This document shows, one piece after another, positions 16,541-25,628 of a stretch of DNA of 64,000 bases. A model generated the notes under the pieces. That model saw only the letters and a list, made by a program, of their open reading frames with translations. It made no database searches and was not told the DNA's origin. The position numbers were made by a program, and so were the translations under genes. The stretch covers positions 1,240,001 to 1,304,000 of the forward strand of contig NZ_JACHMM010000001.1 of the NCBI RefSeq assembly GCF_014204975.1, in the 5' to 3' direction. The stretch's first letter is position 1. Each line of letters starts with the position of its first letter. The DNA is from Jiangella mangrovi (lineage in GTDB: Bacteria > Actinomycetota > Actinomycetes > Jiangellales > Jiangellaceae).

Positions 16541-19003
16541 ATGATGACGCTGACGCCTGACTGGCCGGTCCTGCGCCGGTACGACGCCGACCACTCGCTG
16601 CGCATCGCACTCCCGCTCGGCGGCATCGGCGCCGGGACCGTGTCGCTGGGCGGCCGCGGCGACCTGCGCGACTGGGAGATCCGCAACCAGCCGGCCAAGG
16701 GCTTCGCGCCGCGCGACAGCTTCTTCGCCGTCCGGGCGGGCGACGTCGTCCGTGCGCTCGAGGGCCCCGTCGACCCCGTCCTGTACGAGGGCTGGGAGGG
16801 CGCCGCGGTGCCCAACCACAGCCTGCCGCGGTTCGCCCGCTCGGAGTTCCTGGCCGCCTACCCGCTGGGCCAGGTGTGCCTCGACGACCCGGACGTGCCG
16901 GTATCGGTGCGGCTGCAGGCGTTCAACCCGCTGGTCCCGGCCGACGTCGACGCCAGCTCACTGCCGGTCGCGGTGCTGCGCTACGCCGTCACCAACACCG
17001 GGACCGAGCCGATCCCCGTCACGGTCGCCGGCAGCGTCCGCAACCCCGGCACGGATCCACGCAACGAACCGCGGCCCGACGGCGTGGTGCTGCGGTCCGG
17101 CAACGGGGCCGACCGGCAGGACGAGCAGTGGGGCTCGCTCGCCCTCGCCGTGCTGGACGAGGACGACGTCACCGTGCGCACGGCGTGGGCCGGGTCGAGC
17201 TGGGGCGGACCGCTGCTGGACTTCTGGGACGACCTCGCGGCCGACGGACGACTGGACGAGCGGCCGGCGGACGGCGAGCCGGTGGCCTCCGTCGCCGCCC
17301 TGCGCATGCTGGGGCCGGGCGAGACGCACGCGTTCACGTTCCTGCTGACCTGGCACTTCCCGAACCGGCGCGACTGGCGCGGCGAGACCGTGATCGGCAA
17401 CCACTACGCCTCGCTGTACGACGACGCCTGGGACGTCGTCAACGCGACCGCGCCGAAGCTGGCCGACCTCGAGGGGCGCACCGTCGCCTTCGTCGCCGCG
17501 CTGACGGGCGCCGACCTGCCGGCCGCGCTCGTCGAGGCCGCGCTGAGCAACGTCAGCACGCTGCGCTCGCCGACCTGCTTCCGCGCCGCCGACGGCCGGT
17601 TCTACGGCTGGGAGGGCTGCCACGACGACAGCGGCAGCTGCTACGGCAACTGCACGCACGTGTGGAACTACGAGCACACGACGCCGTACCTGTTCGGCGA
17701 GCTGGCGCGGTCCATGCGCGAGCTGGAGTTCCACCACGCCACCGCCGACGACGGCCACATGAGCTTCCGGCTGGAGCTACCGCTGGACCGGTCGCGCGAG
17801 CACGGCGTGGCGGCCGCCGACGGGCAGATGGGCTGCCTGGTCAAGCTGCACCGCGAATGGCGGCTCAGCGGCGACGACGACCTGCTGCGCTCGCTCTGGC
17901 CGGCCGCGCGGCGCGCGCTGGAGTTCGCCTGGATCCCCGGCGGCTGGGACGCCGACCGCGACGGCGTCATGGAGGGTTCCCAGCACAACACCATGGACGT
18001 CGAGTACTTCGGCCCGAACCCGCAGGTCGGCAGCTGGTACCTGGCGGCGCTGCGGGCCGCGGAGGAGATGGCCCGGCACCTCGGCGACGACGAGTTCGCC
18101 GCCACCTGCGCGGACCTGTTCGCCCGCGGCAGTGCCTGGATCGACGCGCACCTGTTCAACGGCGAGTACTACCGGCACGAGATCCGCCCGCCGGGCAGCG
18201 AGGACGCCATCGCGCCGGGACTCCGGCTGCCCGGCATCGGCGCCCGCGACCTCACCGAGCCGGAGCTGCAGATCGGCGACGGCTGCCTCACGGACCAGCT
18301 GGTCGGGCAGCACGTGGCGCGGCTGACCGGGCTCGGCGACCTGCTCGACGACGCGCACGTGCGCACGACCCTGCAGAGCATCGTGCGGCACAACGACCGC
18401 ACCGCGCCGGGCGCGCCCTTCAACCCCAAGCGCAGCTACGCCCTGGCCGGCGAGCCGGGGCTGCTGGTCGCCTCCTACCCCCGCGGCAACCGCCCGGCCC
18501 GACCGTTCCCGTACTTCGCCGAGGTGTGGACAGGGCTGGAGTACACCGCGGCCATCGGCCTGCTGCAGGCCGGGCTCGCCGACGACGGCGTGCGCGTCGT
18601 CGAGGCGGTCCGCAGCCGCTTCGACGGCCGCCGCCGAAACCCGTTCGACGAGGCCGAGTGCGGCCACCACTACGTGCGCGCCATGGCGGCGTGGGGCACG
18701 CTGGTCGCCTTCACCGGCTTCGGGTACGACGGCGTGAGCGGCGGGCTCCGCTTCGCCCCGGCCGACCTCACCGGCGGCCCGGTCACCTGGTTCTGGGCGA
18801 GCGGCGACGCGTGGGGGACGGTGACGCAGGCGGCCGGGGGCGGGGGCGTCGACGGCGTCGACGTCACCGTCGCGGTGCACGGCGGCCGGCTGCGGCTCCG
18901 CACCCTGAAGCTGACCGGAGCCGGCACCGTCGAGCTGCCGGACCGCGTCCTCTCGACCGGTGAGACCGCGGGTGCAACCGTCGCGGCTCCTCGGCTGTCA
19001 TAG
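16541..19003 (+). CDS. GH116-family glycosidase (GBA2-like)
   Basis: 820 aa, no signal peptide, so probably intracellular. The N-terminal beta-sandwich domain (about 10-300; LPLGGIGAGTVSLGGRGDL is the family opening) is followed by an alpha/alpha-barrel catalytic domain (about 330-790). The likely nucleophile is Glu378 in THVWNYEHTTPYLFGE and the likely acid/base is Asp486 in QHNTMDVEYFGPN. Family members cleave beta-glucosides, beta-xylosides, glucosylceramide or beta-N-acetylglucosaminides. The last activity would fit the neighbouring murQ block, but the link is inference. ATG 16541 was taken as start; ATG 16544 follows directly. Confidence 0.85.
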   Translation: MMTLTPDWPVLRRYDADHSLRIALPLGGIGAGTVSLGGRGDLRDWEIRNQPAKGFAPRDSFFAVRAGDVVRALEGPVDPVLYEGWEGAAVPNHSLPRFARSEFLAAYPLGQVCLDDPDVPVSVRLQAFNPLVPADVDASSLPVAVLRYAVTNTGTEPIPVTVAGSVRNPGTDPRNEPRPDGVVLRSGNGADRQDEQWGSLALAVLDEDDVTVRTAWAGSSWGGPLLDFWDDLAADGRLDERPADGEPVASVAALRMLGPGETHAFTFLLTWHFPNRRDWRGETVIGNHYASLYDDAWDVVNATAPKLADLEGRTVAFVAALTGADLPAALVEAALSNVSTLRSPTCFRAADGRFYGWEGCHDDSGSCYGNCTHVWNYEHTTPYLFGELARSMRELEFHHATADDGHMSFRLELPLDRSREHGVAAADGQMGCLVKLHREWRLSGDDDLLRSLWPAARRALEFAWIPGGWDADRDGVMEGSQHNTMDVEYFGPNPQVGSWYLAALRAAEEMARHLGDDEFAATCADLFARGSAWIDAHLFNGEYYRHEIRPPGSEDAIAPGLRLPGIGARDLTEPELQIGDGCLTDQLVGQHVARLTGLGDLLDDAHVRTTLQSIVRHNDRTAPGAPFNPKRSYALAGEPGLLVASYPRGNRPARPFPYFAEVWTGLEYTAAIGLLQAGLADDGVRVVEAVRSRFDGRRRNPFDEAECGHHYVRAMAAWGTLVAFTGFGYDGVSGGLRFAPADLTGGPVTWFWASGDAWGTVTQAAGGGGVDGVDVTVAVHGGRLRLRTLKLTGAGTVELPDRVLSTGETAGATVAAPRLS

Positions 19004-19008
19004 GAGGA

Positions 19009-21771
19009 GTGAGCACCCCAGTCGAGATCGACCTGCTCGGCCCCATGCGCCTGCGGGCCGGCGGGCGGCCGGTCGAGGTCACGACAGGCCGGCTGCGGGC
19101 GCTGATCGCGGTGCTGGCGCTGTCGGCCGGCCGCACGGTCACCGTCCAGCAGCTCGTCGCCGCGCTGTGGAGCGACGCCCTGCCGGCCAACCCGCGCCGC
19201 AGCGTGCAGACCTACGTCACCCGGCTGCGGACGCTGCTCGGCGCGGACCTCATCGAGACCTCCGCCACCGGCTACGTCCTGCATGCCGACGAGGCCGCCG
19301 TCGACGTGCTGCGGTTCGAGCGGCTGCTCGAGCGGGCCGACGGCAACGCCGACCCGCTGCGCCAGCGCGCCTGCCTCGCCGAGGCGCTCGAACTCTGGCG
19401 CGGCCGGCCGTTCGACGACGTGGACTCCGAGTGGTTGTCCGGCACGGAGGCCCCGCGGCTGGAGGAGCGCCATCTCGCGGCGCGGGAGCGGCGGATCACC
19501 CTCGACCTCGACCTGGGCCGGCCCGCGGACCTCGTCCCCGAGTTGCGCGAGCTCACCGCCGCCCACCCGCTGCGCGAGCCGTCCTGGGCGCTGCTGCTGG
19601 GTGCGCTGGAGCGCTCCGGGCGCCGGGCCGAGGCACTGGTGCAGTACGAGCGGGTGCGTGCGCGGCTGGTCACCGAACTGGGCACCGACCCCGGGCCGCA
19701 GCTGCAGGCGGTCTACGCGCGGCTGCTGGCCGAGCCGCCGCCGCAGACCAGGACGTCGGCCCGGCCGGTCCCCCGGCAGCTCCCGGCCGACGTGCCGGAC
19801 TTCGTCGGCCGCGCCGACGCGCTGGCGCTGCTCGACCACGCCGCCACCACGGCACCCGTCGCGACCGTCTCCGGCACCGCGGGCGTCGGCAAGACGACAT
19901 TGGCCGTGCACTGGGCGCACCGGGTCGCGGACCGGTTCCCCGACGGCCAGCTCTACGTCAACCTGCGCGGCTTCGACCCGGACCGGCCGCCCGTCGACCC
20001 GACCGACGCGATCCGCGGCTTCCTCGACGCGCTGCGGGTGCCGCACGAGCTGATCCCCGCCGACGCCGACGGCCAGGCCGCGCTGTACCGCAGCATGCTG
20101 GCCGGACGCCGCGTCCTGGTGCTGCTCGACAACGCCCGCGACGCCCGGCAGGCGCGGCCGCTGCTGCCCGGCTCGGCGGACTGCCTGACGCTGGTGACCA
20201 GCCGCGACCAGCTGATCGGACTGACGGCGACCGCCGGCGCCCGGGCCGTCACGCTGGACCTGCCGCCGGCCGCCGACGCCCGCGAGCTGGTGACCCGGCG
20301 CATCGGCGGCGACCGCGTCGCGGCCGAGCCGGACACCGTCGACGAGCTGGTCACCCTGTGCGCTCGGCTGCCGCTGGCGCTCGCCGTCGCCGCCGCCCGT
20401 GTCGCCGGCCAGCCCGAGTCGCTGGAATACCTGGTCGCGCAGCTGCGGGCGGCCAGCGGCGGGCTCGAGGCGTTCGCCGCCGACGACGCCACCATCGACC
20501 TGCGCTCGGTGTTCTCGTGGTCCTACGACGGCCTGAGCGGTCCGGCCGCGCGGCTGTTCCGGCTGGTCGGCTCCACGCCGGGCCCGGACATCGGCGCCCC
20601 CGCGGCCGCCGCCCTCGCCGACCAGGACGCCGACACCGTCCGGTCACTGCTGGGCGAGCTCACCCGGGCGCACCTGCTCACCGAGCACACGCCCGGGCGC
20701 TGGTCCGCGCACGACCTGCTGCGCGCGTACGCCCGCGAGCTGGCCGGACCGGGATCCCGCCCGGCGCTGGGCCGGCTGCTCGACCACTACCTCGCGACGG
20801 CGCTCCTGGCCAGCGGGTTCCTGCGCTCGGACCGCGAGACGTTCGAGCCGCAGCCGCCGCCGTCGGCGGCCCCGGACGTCGCCGAGCCGCTGCGCGGCGC
20901 CGACGCCGCCCGGGCCTGGTTCGCCGCCGAGCGGCGCACCCTGCTGGCCGCGGTCGACGCCGCCGCCGACCGCGGGTACCCCGTCCACGCCTGGCAGCTG
21001 GCCTGGGCACACACCATCGACCTGGACTGGCGCGGCCGGTGGCGCGACATCGCCCGCGTCAACGGCTCGGCGCTGCTGGCCGTCCGCGAGCTCGACGACA
21101 CCGAGGCCGAAGCGCACCTGCACCGGCTGCTCGGCCGCGCCCACGGCTACCTCGACCGGCACGACGACGCGCGCGCCCACCTGGAACGGGCCCTGGAGCT
21201 GTACGCGGCCCGCGGCGACCTCGTCGGGCAGGCCCGCACGCAGCGATCGCTGGGCGTGGTCAAGGAGCGCACCGGGCGGCACGAGGAGTCGCTCGACCAC
21301 GACCTCGCCGCGCTGGAGCTGTTCCGCCGCATCGGCCAGCCGGCTGGGCTGGCAGGCGCACTCAACGCCGTCGGCTGGGCGCACGCCATGCTCGGGCGGT
21401 ACCAGCGGACACTGGAGTTCGCCGGCCAGGCGCTGACCGCGTTGCAGGGCCTGGACGACCGGCTCGCCGAAGCGGCCACGTGGGACACCCTCGGCTTCGC
21501 CCACCACCGGCTCGGCGCGTACGACCGCGCCGTCGACTGTTTCGAGCACGCGCTGGACCTGCTGCGCGAGCTCGGCGGGCTGTACTACGAGGTCGTGACG
21601 CTGCGCAAGCTCGCCGACAGCCACGAGGCGGCCGGCGACGACACGGCCGCACGGCGAGCGCGCGACCTGGCCGACGCCGGCCTCGCGGAACTGGGCGAGC
21701 TGCCTGCTACTGCGCCGGGCGGGCCTGCGGCTCGGCCGGAGCGGCAGCCGGCGCGGCCGGGGTCTCGGTAG
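19009..21771 (+). CDS. AfsR/SARP-type transcriptional regulator with NB-ARC and TPR domains
   Basis: 920 aa with a GTG start preceded by AGGAGG. The OmpR-like winged helix (residues 1-95; TVQQLVAALWSDALPANPRR) and bacterial transcriptional activation domain (95-245; EARLVTELGTDPG-type end) together define a SARP. An NB-ARC ATPase with P-loop SGTAGVGKTTLAVHWAH at about 285-300 and LVLLDNARDARQARPLLPG (Walker B region) follows. C-terminal TPR repeats span about 680-900 (LGVVKERTGRHEESLDHDLA, ALNAVGWAHAMLGRYQRTLE). Such proteins activate secondary-metabolite or morphological genes. The target is unknown. Its last 65 nt overlap tatA. Confidence 0.9.
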   Translation: MSTPVEIDLLGPMRLRAGGRPVEVTTGRLRALIAVLALSAGRTVTVQQLVAALWSDALPANPRRSVQTYVTRLRTLLGADLIETSATGYVLHADEAAVDVLRFERLLERADGNADPLRQRACLAEALELWRGRPFDDVDSEWLSGTEAPRLEERHLAARERRITLDLDLGRPADLVPELRELTAAHPLREPSWALLLGALERSGRRAEALVQYERVRARLVTELGTDPGPQLQAVYARLLAEPPPQTRTSARPVPRQLPADVPDFVGRADALALLDHAATTAPVATVSGTAGVGKTTLAVHWAHRVADRFPDGQLYVNLRGFDPDRPPVDPTDAIRGFLDALRVPHELIPADADGQAALYRSMLAGRRVLVLLDNARDARQARPLLPGSADCLTLVTSRDQLIGLTATAGARAVTLDLPPAADARELVTRRIGGDRVAAEPDTVDELVTLCARLPLALAVAAARVAGQPESLEYLVAQLRAASGGLEAFAADDATIDLRSVFSWSYDGLSGPAARLFRLVGSTPGPDIGAPAAAALADQDADTVRSLLGELTRAHLLTEHTPGRWSAHDLLRAYARELAGPGSRPALGRLLDHYLATALLASGFLRSDRETFEPQPPPSAAPDVAEPLRGADAARAWFAAERRTLLAAVDAAADRGYPVHAWQLAWAHTIDLDWRGRWRDIARVNGSALLAVRELDDTEAEAHLHRLLGRAHGYLDRHDDARAHLERALELYAARGDLVGQARTQRSLGVVKERTGRHEESLDHDLAALELFRRIGQPAGLAGALNAVGWAHAMLGRYQRTLEFAGQALTALQGLDDRLAEAATWDTLGFAHHRLGAYDRAVDCFEHALDLLRELGGLYYEVVTLRKLADSHEAAGDDTAARRARDLADAGLAELGELPATAPGGPAARPERQPARPGSR

Positions 21772-22036
21772 CGGCCGACGGGGCCTCGGCAGCCGGAGCA
21801 GGGGTCGCCTGCGCGGCCTCTGCCTGGGCGGTCGGTGCCTGGGCGGGAGCCGGCGCCGGGTTCACGATGACGGCGTTCGACGCATCGCTGTCGGCAGGCT
21901 TGGCCGCCATCTCGGTCTTGAAGATCTTCAGCGACTGGCCGATGCCGCGGGCCATCTCGGGCATCCGCTTCGCCCCGAAGAGCAGGAAGATGACGATGAG
22001 GCCGATGATCAGCTCAGGCGTACCGATACTAGGCAT
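21707..22036 (-). CDS. tatA: Twin-arginine translocase subunit TatA/TatE
   Basis: 109 aa. MPSIGTPELIIGLIVIFLLF is the single TatA membrane helix, FGAKRMPEMARGIGQSLKIFK the amphipathic helix with the FG hinge, and an unusually long Ala/Pro-rich tail (about residues 58-109) follows. TatA oligomers form the pore for folded Tat substrates. tatB and tatC are not nearby, so this is a solitary tatA. The 3' end overlaps the SARP gene by 65 nt on the opposite strand, which partly explains the low-complexity tail. Confidence 0.9.
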   Translation of the reverse strand: MPSIGTPELIIGLIVIFLLFGAKRMPEMARGIGQSLKIFKTEMAAKPADSDASNAVIVNPAPAPAQAPTAQAEAAQATPAPAAEAPSAATETPAAPAAAPAEPQARPAQ

Positions 22037-22164
22037 TGGGTCACTTCTTCCCTGACAGGTACGGGTCCTCCTTATCGTACGCCCCCGGGGTAGCGGGTAT
22101 GGTTGGCGCGGTTCGGGGACGGATCGTCATGTGCCCCTGCGACGGCGTGTCAGGAGGTCGAACA

Positions 22165-22548
22165 GTGTCCGGTCACCGCTCCGGAGGCCGCGCGGGCAGC
22201 CGCGTGCTCCGGAAGACCTGGACGCTCCCCGCCATCCTGCTCTCCGGCGCCCTCATGCTCATCTCGTCCGGCCCGCCGGCCGCCGCGTCGGCCGACCGCG
22301 CGGGTGGCGACCGATACCCGTCGGCCTCCGCCGTCGCCGGTGCCGACGACGTCCCGGACACCGTCGCCGTCGCCGCCGGCGGCACCGCCAAGCTCGGCTA
22401 CGCGCCGCCCGCGCCCGCGAGCACCGTCGTCGGGCCGCTCGATCTCTTCCTCGTCGACGCCGGCTCCGGTCCGGCCGACCGGGTGCCCGCGGACTCCGCG
22501 TGGACGCCCACCGATCCGCAGCGCGGCCCGCCCGCGACCCAGCAGTAG
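22165..22548 (+). CDS. Secreted or membrane-anchored protein of unknown function
   Basis: 127 aa from the GTG at 22165, which has AGGAGG 7 nt upstream; the frame continues to 22036 but that part overlaps the tatA start. A signal-like segment, TWTLPAILLSGALMLISSG, lies at about residues 17-36 with an AAASA cleavage region, and a Pro/Ala/Asp-rich outer part follows. No family is recognised. It precedes secDF by 75 nt and may share its transcript. Confidence 0.6.
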   Translation: MSGHRSGGRAGSRVLRKTWTLPAILLSGALMLISSGPPAAASADRAGGDRYPSASAVAGADDVPDTVAVAAGGTAKLGYAPPAPASTVVGPLDLFLVDAGSGPADRVPADSAWTPTDPQRGPPATQQ

Positions 22549-22623
22549 ACGTCCCCTGCCTTCCTCGCCCGACGGCGCGCCGGCCTGTGCCAGCGCCGCC
22601 GGGTACGCCCTTTGGAGACTCCT

Positions 22624-25242
22624 GTGGATCGCATGACCGCGCTCTACCTCGTCGGCGGTGCGACGGCCGTCATCCTGGTCACGTACGCACTGTTCAGACG
22701 GCGCGCGAAGAAGCGCGGCGACGGCGCGTCCGACGGCGGCCGCGCGGCCCGCGCCGTCACCGCCCTGCTGGTGCTGGCCGGCTCCGCCTTCGTCACCCTC
22801 ACCGCCTCCCCGAACCTCGGCCTCGACCTCGAGGGCGGTGCGCAGATCGTCCTCGAGACGCAGAGCACCGACACCGTCGAGGCCAACGCCGAGTCCACCG
22901 ACCGCGCCCTCGAGGTGCTGCGGCGCCGGGTCGACGCCCTCGGCGTCTCCGAACCGTCGCTCAGCCGGTCCGGCGACCGGCGCATCATCGTCGAGCTGCC
23001 CGGGGTCTCCGACCCGCGCGAGGCCGCCGACGCCCTGGGCCAGACCGCCCAGCTGACGGTGCACGCCGTCACCGGCTACGACACCTCCGGCCTGCCTCCG
23101 GTGGAGACACCTGCTCCGGGTGAGACGCCGCCCGCGACCCCGCCGGCCGAGACGCCGCCGGCCACGCCACCCGCCACGCCGCCCGCCACCGAGGGCAGCG
23201 TCGGCGGCGCCATCGAGCCTTCGACCTCCACCGGCGACACCGGCACCGACGTGCTCGCCGGCACCACCCCGGCACCCACCGACCCGGCCGCCCCGGCCGA
23301 GACGCCCGCACCCGGCGAGACCCCGGCGCCCGGCGGCGAGGACCAGCTGGTGCTGCCGGACGAGTCCGGCCAGCCGCTGCTGCTCGCCCCGACGGCCATG
23401 ACCGGCGAGGAGATCGACGGCGCCGACGCCATCTTCGACGTCCAGCGCGGCGGCTGGCTCGTCACCCTCGACTTCACCGGCAACGGCGGCGACACCTGGG
23501 CCAACCTGACCAGCGAGGCCGCCTGCCAGCCCGACGGCGACCCCCGCCGGCGCATCGCGATCGTCCTCGACGAGACCGTCATCTCCTCGCCCAACGTCAC
23601 CACCAGCGTCCAGTGCGGCGTCGGCATCCGCGGCGGCCAGACCGAGATCACCGGCGACTTCTCCGAAGAGGAGGCGAAGGACCTCGCCGCCCTGGTCGAG
23701 GGCGGCGCGCTCCCCGTCGACGTCACCACCGTCGAGCAGCGCGTCGTCGGCCCGACGCTCGGTGACGAGGCCATCGAGGCCAGCGCCTGGGCGGCGATCA
23801 TCGGCATGGCCGCCACCGCCATCTTCATCGGCATCGCGTACCGCATGGTCGGCCTCATGGCCATCCTGGCGCTCGTCGGATACGCCGGCATCGCCTACGC
23901 GGCACTGAGCGTGCTGGGGGCGACGTTGACGCTGCCCGGCCTCGCCGGCTTCGTCCTGGCCATCGGCATGGCCGTCGACGCGAACGTCCTGATCTTCGAA
24001 CGCGCCCGAGAGGAATACGTCGACGGCACGACGAAGAGCCTGCGGGGCGCGGTCCAGAACGGCTTCAAGAACGCGCTGTCCGCCATCGCCGACTCCAACG
24101 TCACCACGCTGCTGGCCGCCGGGCTGCTGTTCTTCCTGGCCTCCGGCCCGGTCCGTGGCTTCGGCGTGACGCTGACCATCGGTGTGCTGGCATCGCTGCT
24201 GTCGGCGCTGGTTCTGAGCCGGGTGCTGTGCGAGTGGGTGGCCGACCGCCGCTGGCTGCGCGAGCACCCGCATGCCAGTGGCCTGGCCCACCACGGCCGG
24301 GTCCGGCTGTGGCTGCGCGAGCGCAACCCGCAGCTCATGACCCGGCCGCTCCGCTGGCTTCTGATCTCCGCGGTCGCGGTCGTGCTCGCCGTCGGCGGCA
24401 TCGTCGTCCGCGGTCTCGAGTTCGGCATCGAGTTCACCGGCGGCCGGCTGGTCGAGGTGTCCACGACCGAGCCGATCGACGTCGACGACGCCCGCGCCGC
24501 CGTGGCCGACGCCGGGTTCCCGACCGCCATCGTCCAGGAGTCCGGCGACGACGACATCACCGTCCGGGCCAGTGACATGTCCGACGACCAGGCGGCCGCC
24601 GTCATCGAGGCGATCGGCGAGCTCGGCGGCGGCTCCGAACTGGTCCGCGACGAGCTGATCGGACCCAGCCTCGGCGACGAGCTGCAGCGCAACGCGCTCA
24701 TCGCGCTGGGGGTGGCGCTGGCGGCACAGCTGGCGTACCTCGCCATCCGGTTCCGCTGGACGTTCGGCACCGGCGCCGTCGTGGCGCTGTTCCAGAACGT
24801 CGTGGTCACCGTCGGCATCTTCGCGTGGATCGGCAAGCCGCTCGACGGCATCTTCCTCGCGGCCCTGCTGACGATCATCGGTTACAGCGTCAACGACGCC
24901 GTCGTCGTGTTCGACCGCATCCGCGAGACGTGGACCCGCAAGGACGGCGAGAAGTTCAGCGACGTCTCCAACACGGCCATCCTCAACACCCTGCCGCGGT
25001 CGGTGAACACCGGCGCCAGCACCTTGTTCATCCTCATCGCCCTGCTCATCCTGGGCGGCGACTCGCTGTCCGACTTCGCTCTGGCTCTCGTCCTGGGCAT
25101 CGTGATCGGTACGTACTCGTCGAACTTCACGGCCGTGCCGCTCACGATCCTGCTCGAGGACAAGCAGCCGGCTCCGCCGCCGGCCCCGAAGAAGGTCGAC
25201 AAGCGCAGCCGCGAAGACCCGAACTACGGCGCCGTCGTCTGA
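22624..25242 (+). CDS. secDF: Fused SecDF protein-export membrane protein
   Basis: 872 aa from a GTG with GGAG 6 nt upstream. SecD half: NLGLDLEGGAQIVLE (classic D-x-x-GG), P1 periplasmic domain, RVVGPTLGDEAIEAS and helices with GLAGFVLAIGMAVDANVLIF. SecF half from about 580: GIEFTGGRLVEVS, a second P1-like domain, then ALLTIIGYSVNDAVVVFDRI. SecDF uses the proton gradient to help SecA/SecYEG release secreted proteins. Oddities are an additional N-terminal helix followed by RRRAKKR before the first canonical helix, and a Pro/Thr/Glu-rich insert of about 90 residues within the SecD P1 domain. Actinomycetes usually have separate secD and secF near ruvB, so this may be a second, fused copy. Confidence 0.9.
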   Translation: MDRMTALYLVGGATAVILVTYALFRRRAKKRGDGASDGGRAARAVTALLVLAGSAFVTLTASPNLGLDLEGGAQIVLETQSTDTVEANAESTDRALEVLRRRVDALGVSEPSLSRSGDRRIIVELPGVSDPREAADALGQTAQLTVHAVTGYDTSGLPPVETPAPGETPPATPPAETPPATPPATPPATEGSVGGAIEPSTSTGDTGTDVLAGTTPAPTDPAAPAETPAPGETPAPGGEDQLVLPDESGQPLLLAPTAMTGEEIDGADAIFDVQRGGWLVTLDFTGNGGDTWANLTSEAACQPDGDPRRRIAIVLDETVISSPNVTTSVQCGVGIRGGQTEITGDFSEEEAKDLAALVEGGALPVDVTTVEQRVVGPTLGDEAIEASAWAAIIGMAATAIFIGIAYRMVGLMAILALVGYAGIAYAALSVLGATLTLPGLAGFVLAIGMAVDANVLIFERAREEYVDGTTKSLRGAVQNGFKNALSAIADSNVTTLLAAGLLFFLASGPVRGFGVTLTIGVLASLLSALVLSRVLCEWVADRRWLREHPHASGLAHHGRVRLWLRERNPQLMTRPLRWLLISAVAVVLAVGGIVVRGLEFGIEFTGGRLVEVSTTEPIDVDDARAAVADAGFPTAIVQESGDDDITVRASDMSDDQAAAVIEAIGELGGGSELVRDELIGPSLGDELQRNALIALGVALAAQLAYLAIRFRWTFGTGAVVALFQNVVVTVGIFAWIGKPLDGIFLAALLTIIGYSVNDAVVVFDRIRETWTRKDGEKFSDVSNTAILNTLPRSVNTGASTLFILIALLILGGDSLSDFALALVLGIVIGTYSSNFTAVPLTILLEDKQPAPPPAPKKVDKRSREDPNYGAVV

Positions 25243-25303
25243 CGGCGCCCCCGCCCGACGCAGTGGAGGGGACGGTGCCCGCTCGGGTACCGTTTCCTCT
25301 CCT

Positions 25304-25377
25304 GCCCGAATAGCTCAGCTGGTCAGAGCAACCGCCTTGTAAGCGGTAGGTCGTCGGTTCGAATCCGACTTCGGGCT
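25304..25377 (+). tRNA. tRNA-Thr (anticodon TGT)
   Basis: A full cloverleaf can be drawn. The acceptor GCCCGAA pairs with TTCGGGC, the D-arm GCTC pairs with GAGC, the anticodon stem ACCGC/GCGGT holds the loop CTTGTAA with anticodon TGT (reads ACA/ACG), and the T-arm GTCGG-TTCGAAT-CCGAC follows. The discriminator is T, and CCA is not encoded (CCG follows). Confidence 0.96.
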
Positions 25378-25476
25378 CCGCAAGAATCGACCAATCTCCA
25401 GAGGTTCTCCGCGTTCAATCGTCCAGGAATCTCACCGATCCGCGAAGTTCTGCGCCGGACGAGTGCAACGCCTGCC

Positions 25477-25520
25477 CCTTCACACAACGGTGTGAGATCG
25501 CTGCGCCGAGTGTGTGAAGG
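25477..25520. promoter_or_regulatory. Nested inverted repeats upstream of a methyltransferase gene
   Basis: Perfect 10-bp arms CCTTCACACA (25477-25486) and TGTGTGAAGG (25511-25520) enclose 24 nt. Inside, CACAC-AACG-GTGTG (25481-25494) can form a smaller competing hairpin that uses the same left arm. The element is about 100 nt downstream of tRNA-Thr and 108 nt before the next gene. It could be an operator or attenuator-like structure; no regulator can be named. Confidence 0.4.
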
Positions 25521-25628
25521 AACTGTGGTCGGGGCGACAGCATCGCCACACCGATCCTGGATGACCATCGTGGGTGGTCGCGGGAAACTCGGATGCCGCG
25601 CCGGGGCCGCCATGGCACGATCCTCGCC

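Noticed and set aside
18960-22055. 1031-codon plus-strand frame
   Set aside because: Overlaps the SARP regulator in another frame; Arg/Ala/Pro-rich with no motifs. Other very long shadows (14164-16815, 34030-36687, 38427-41501) were rejected for the same reason.
22036-22164. Longer start for the secreted protein before secDF
   Set aside because: It would begin at the tatA start codon on the opposite strand. The GTG at 22165 has a perfect AGGAGG at good spacing and a signal sequence close to its start.
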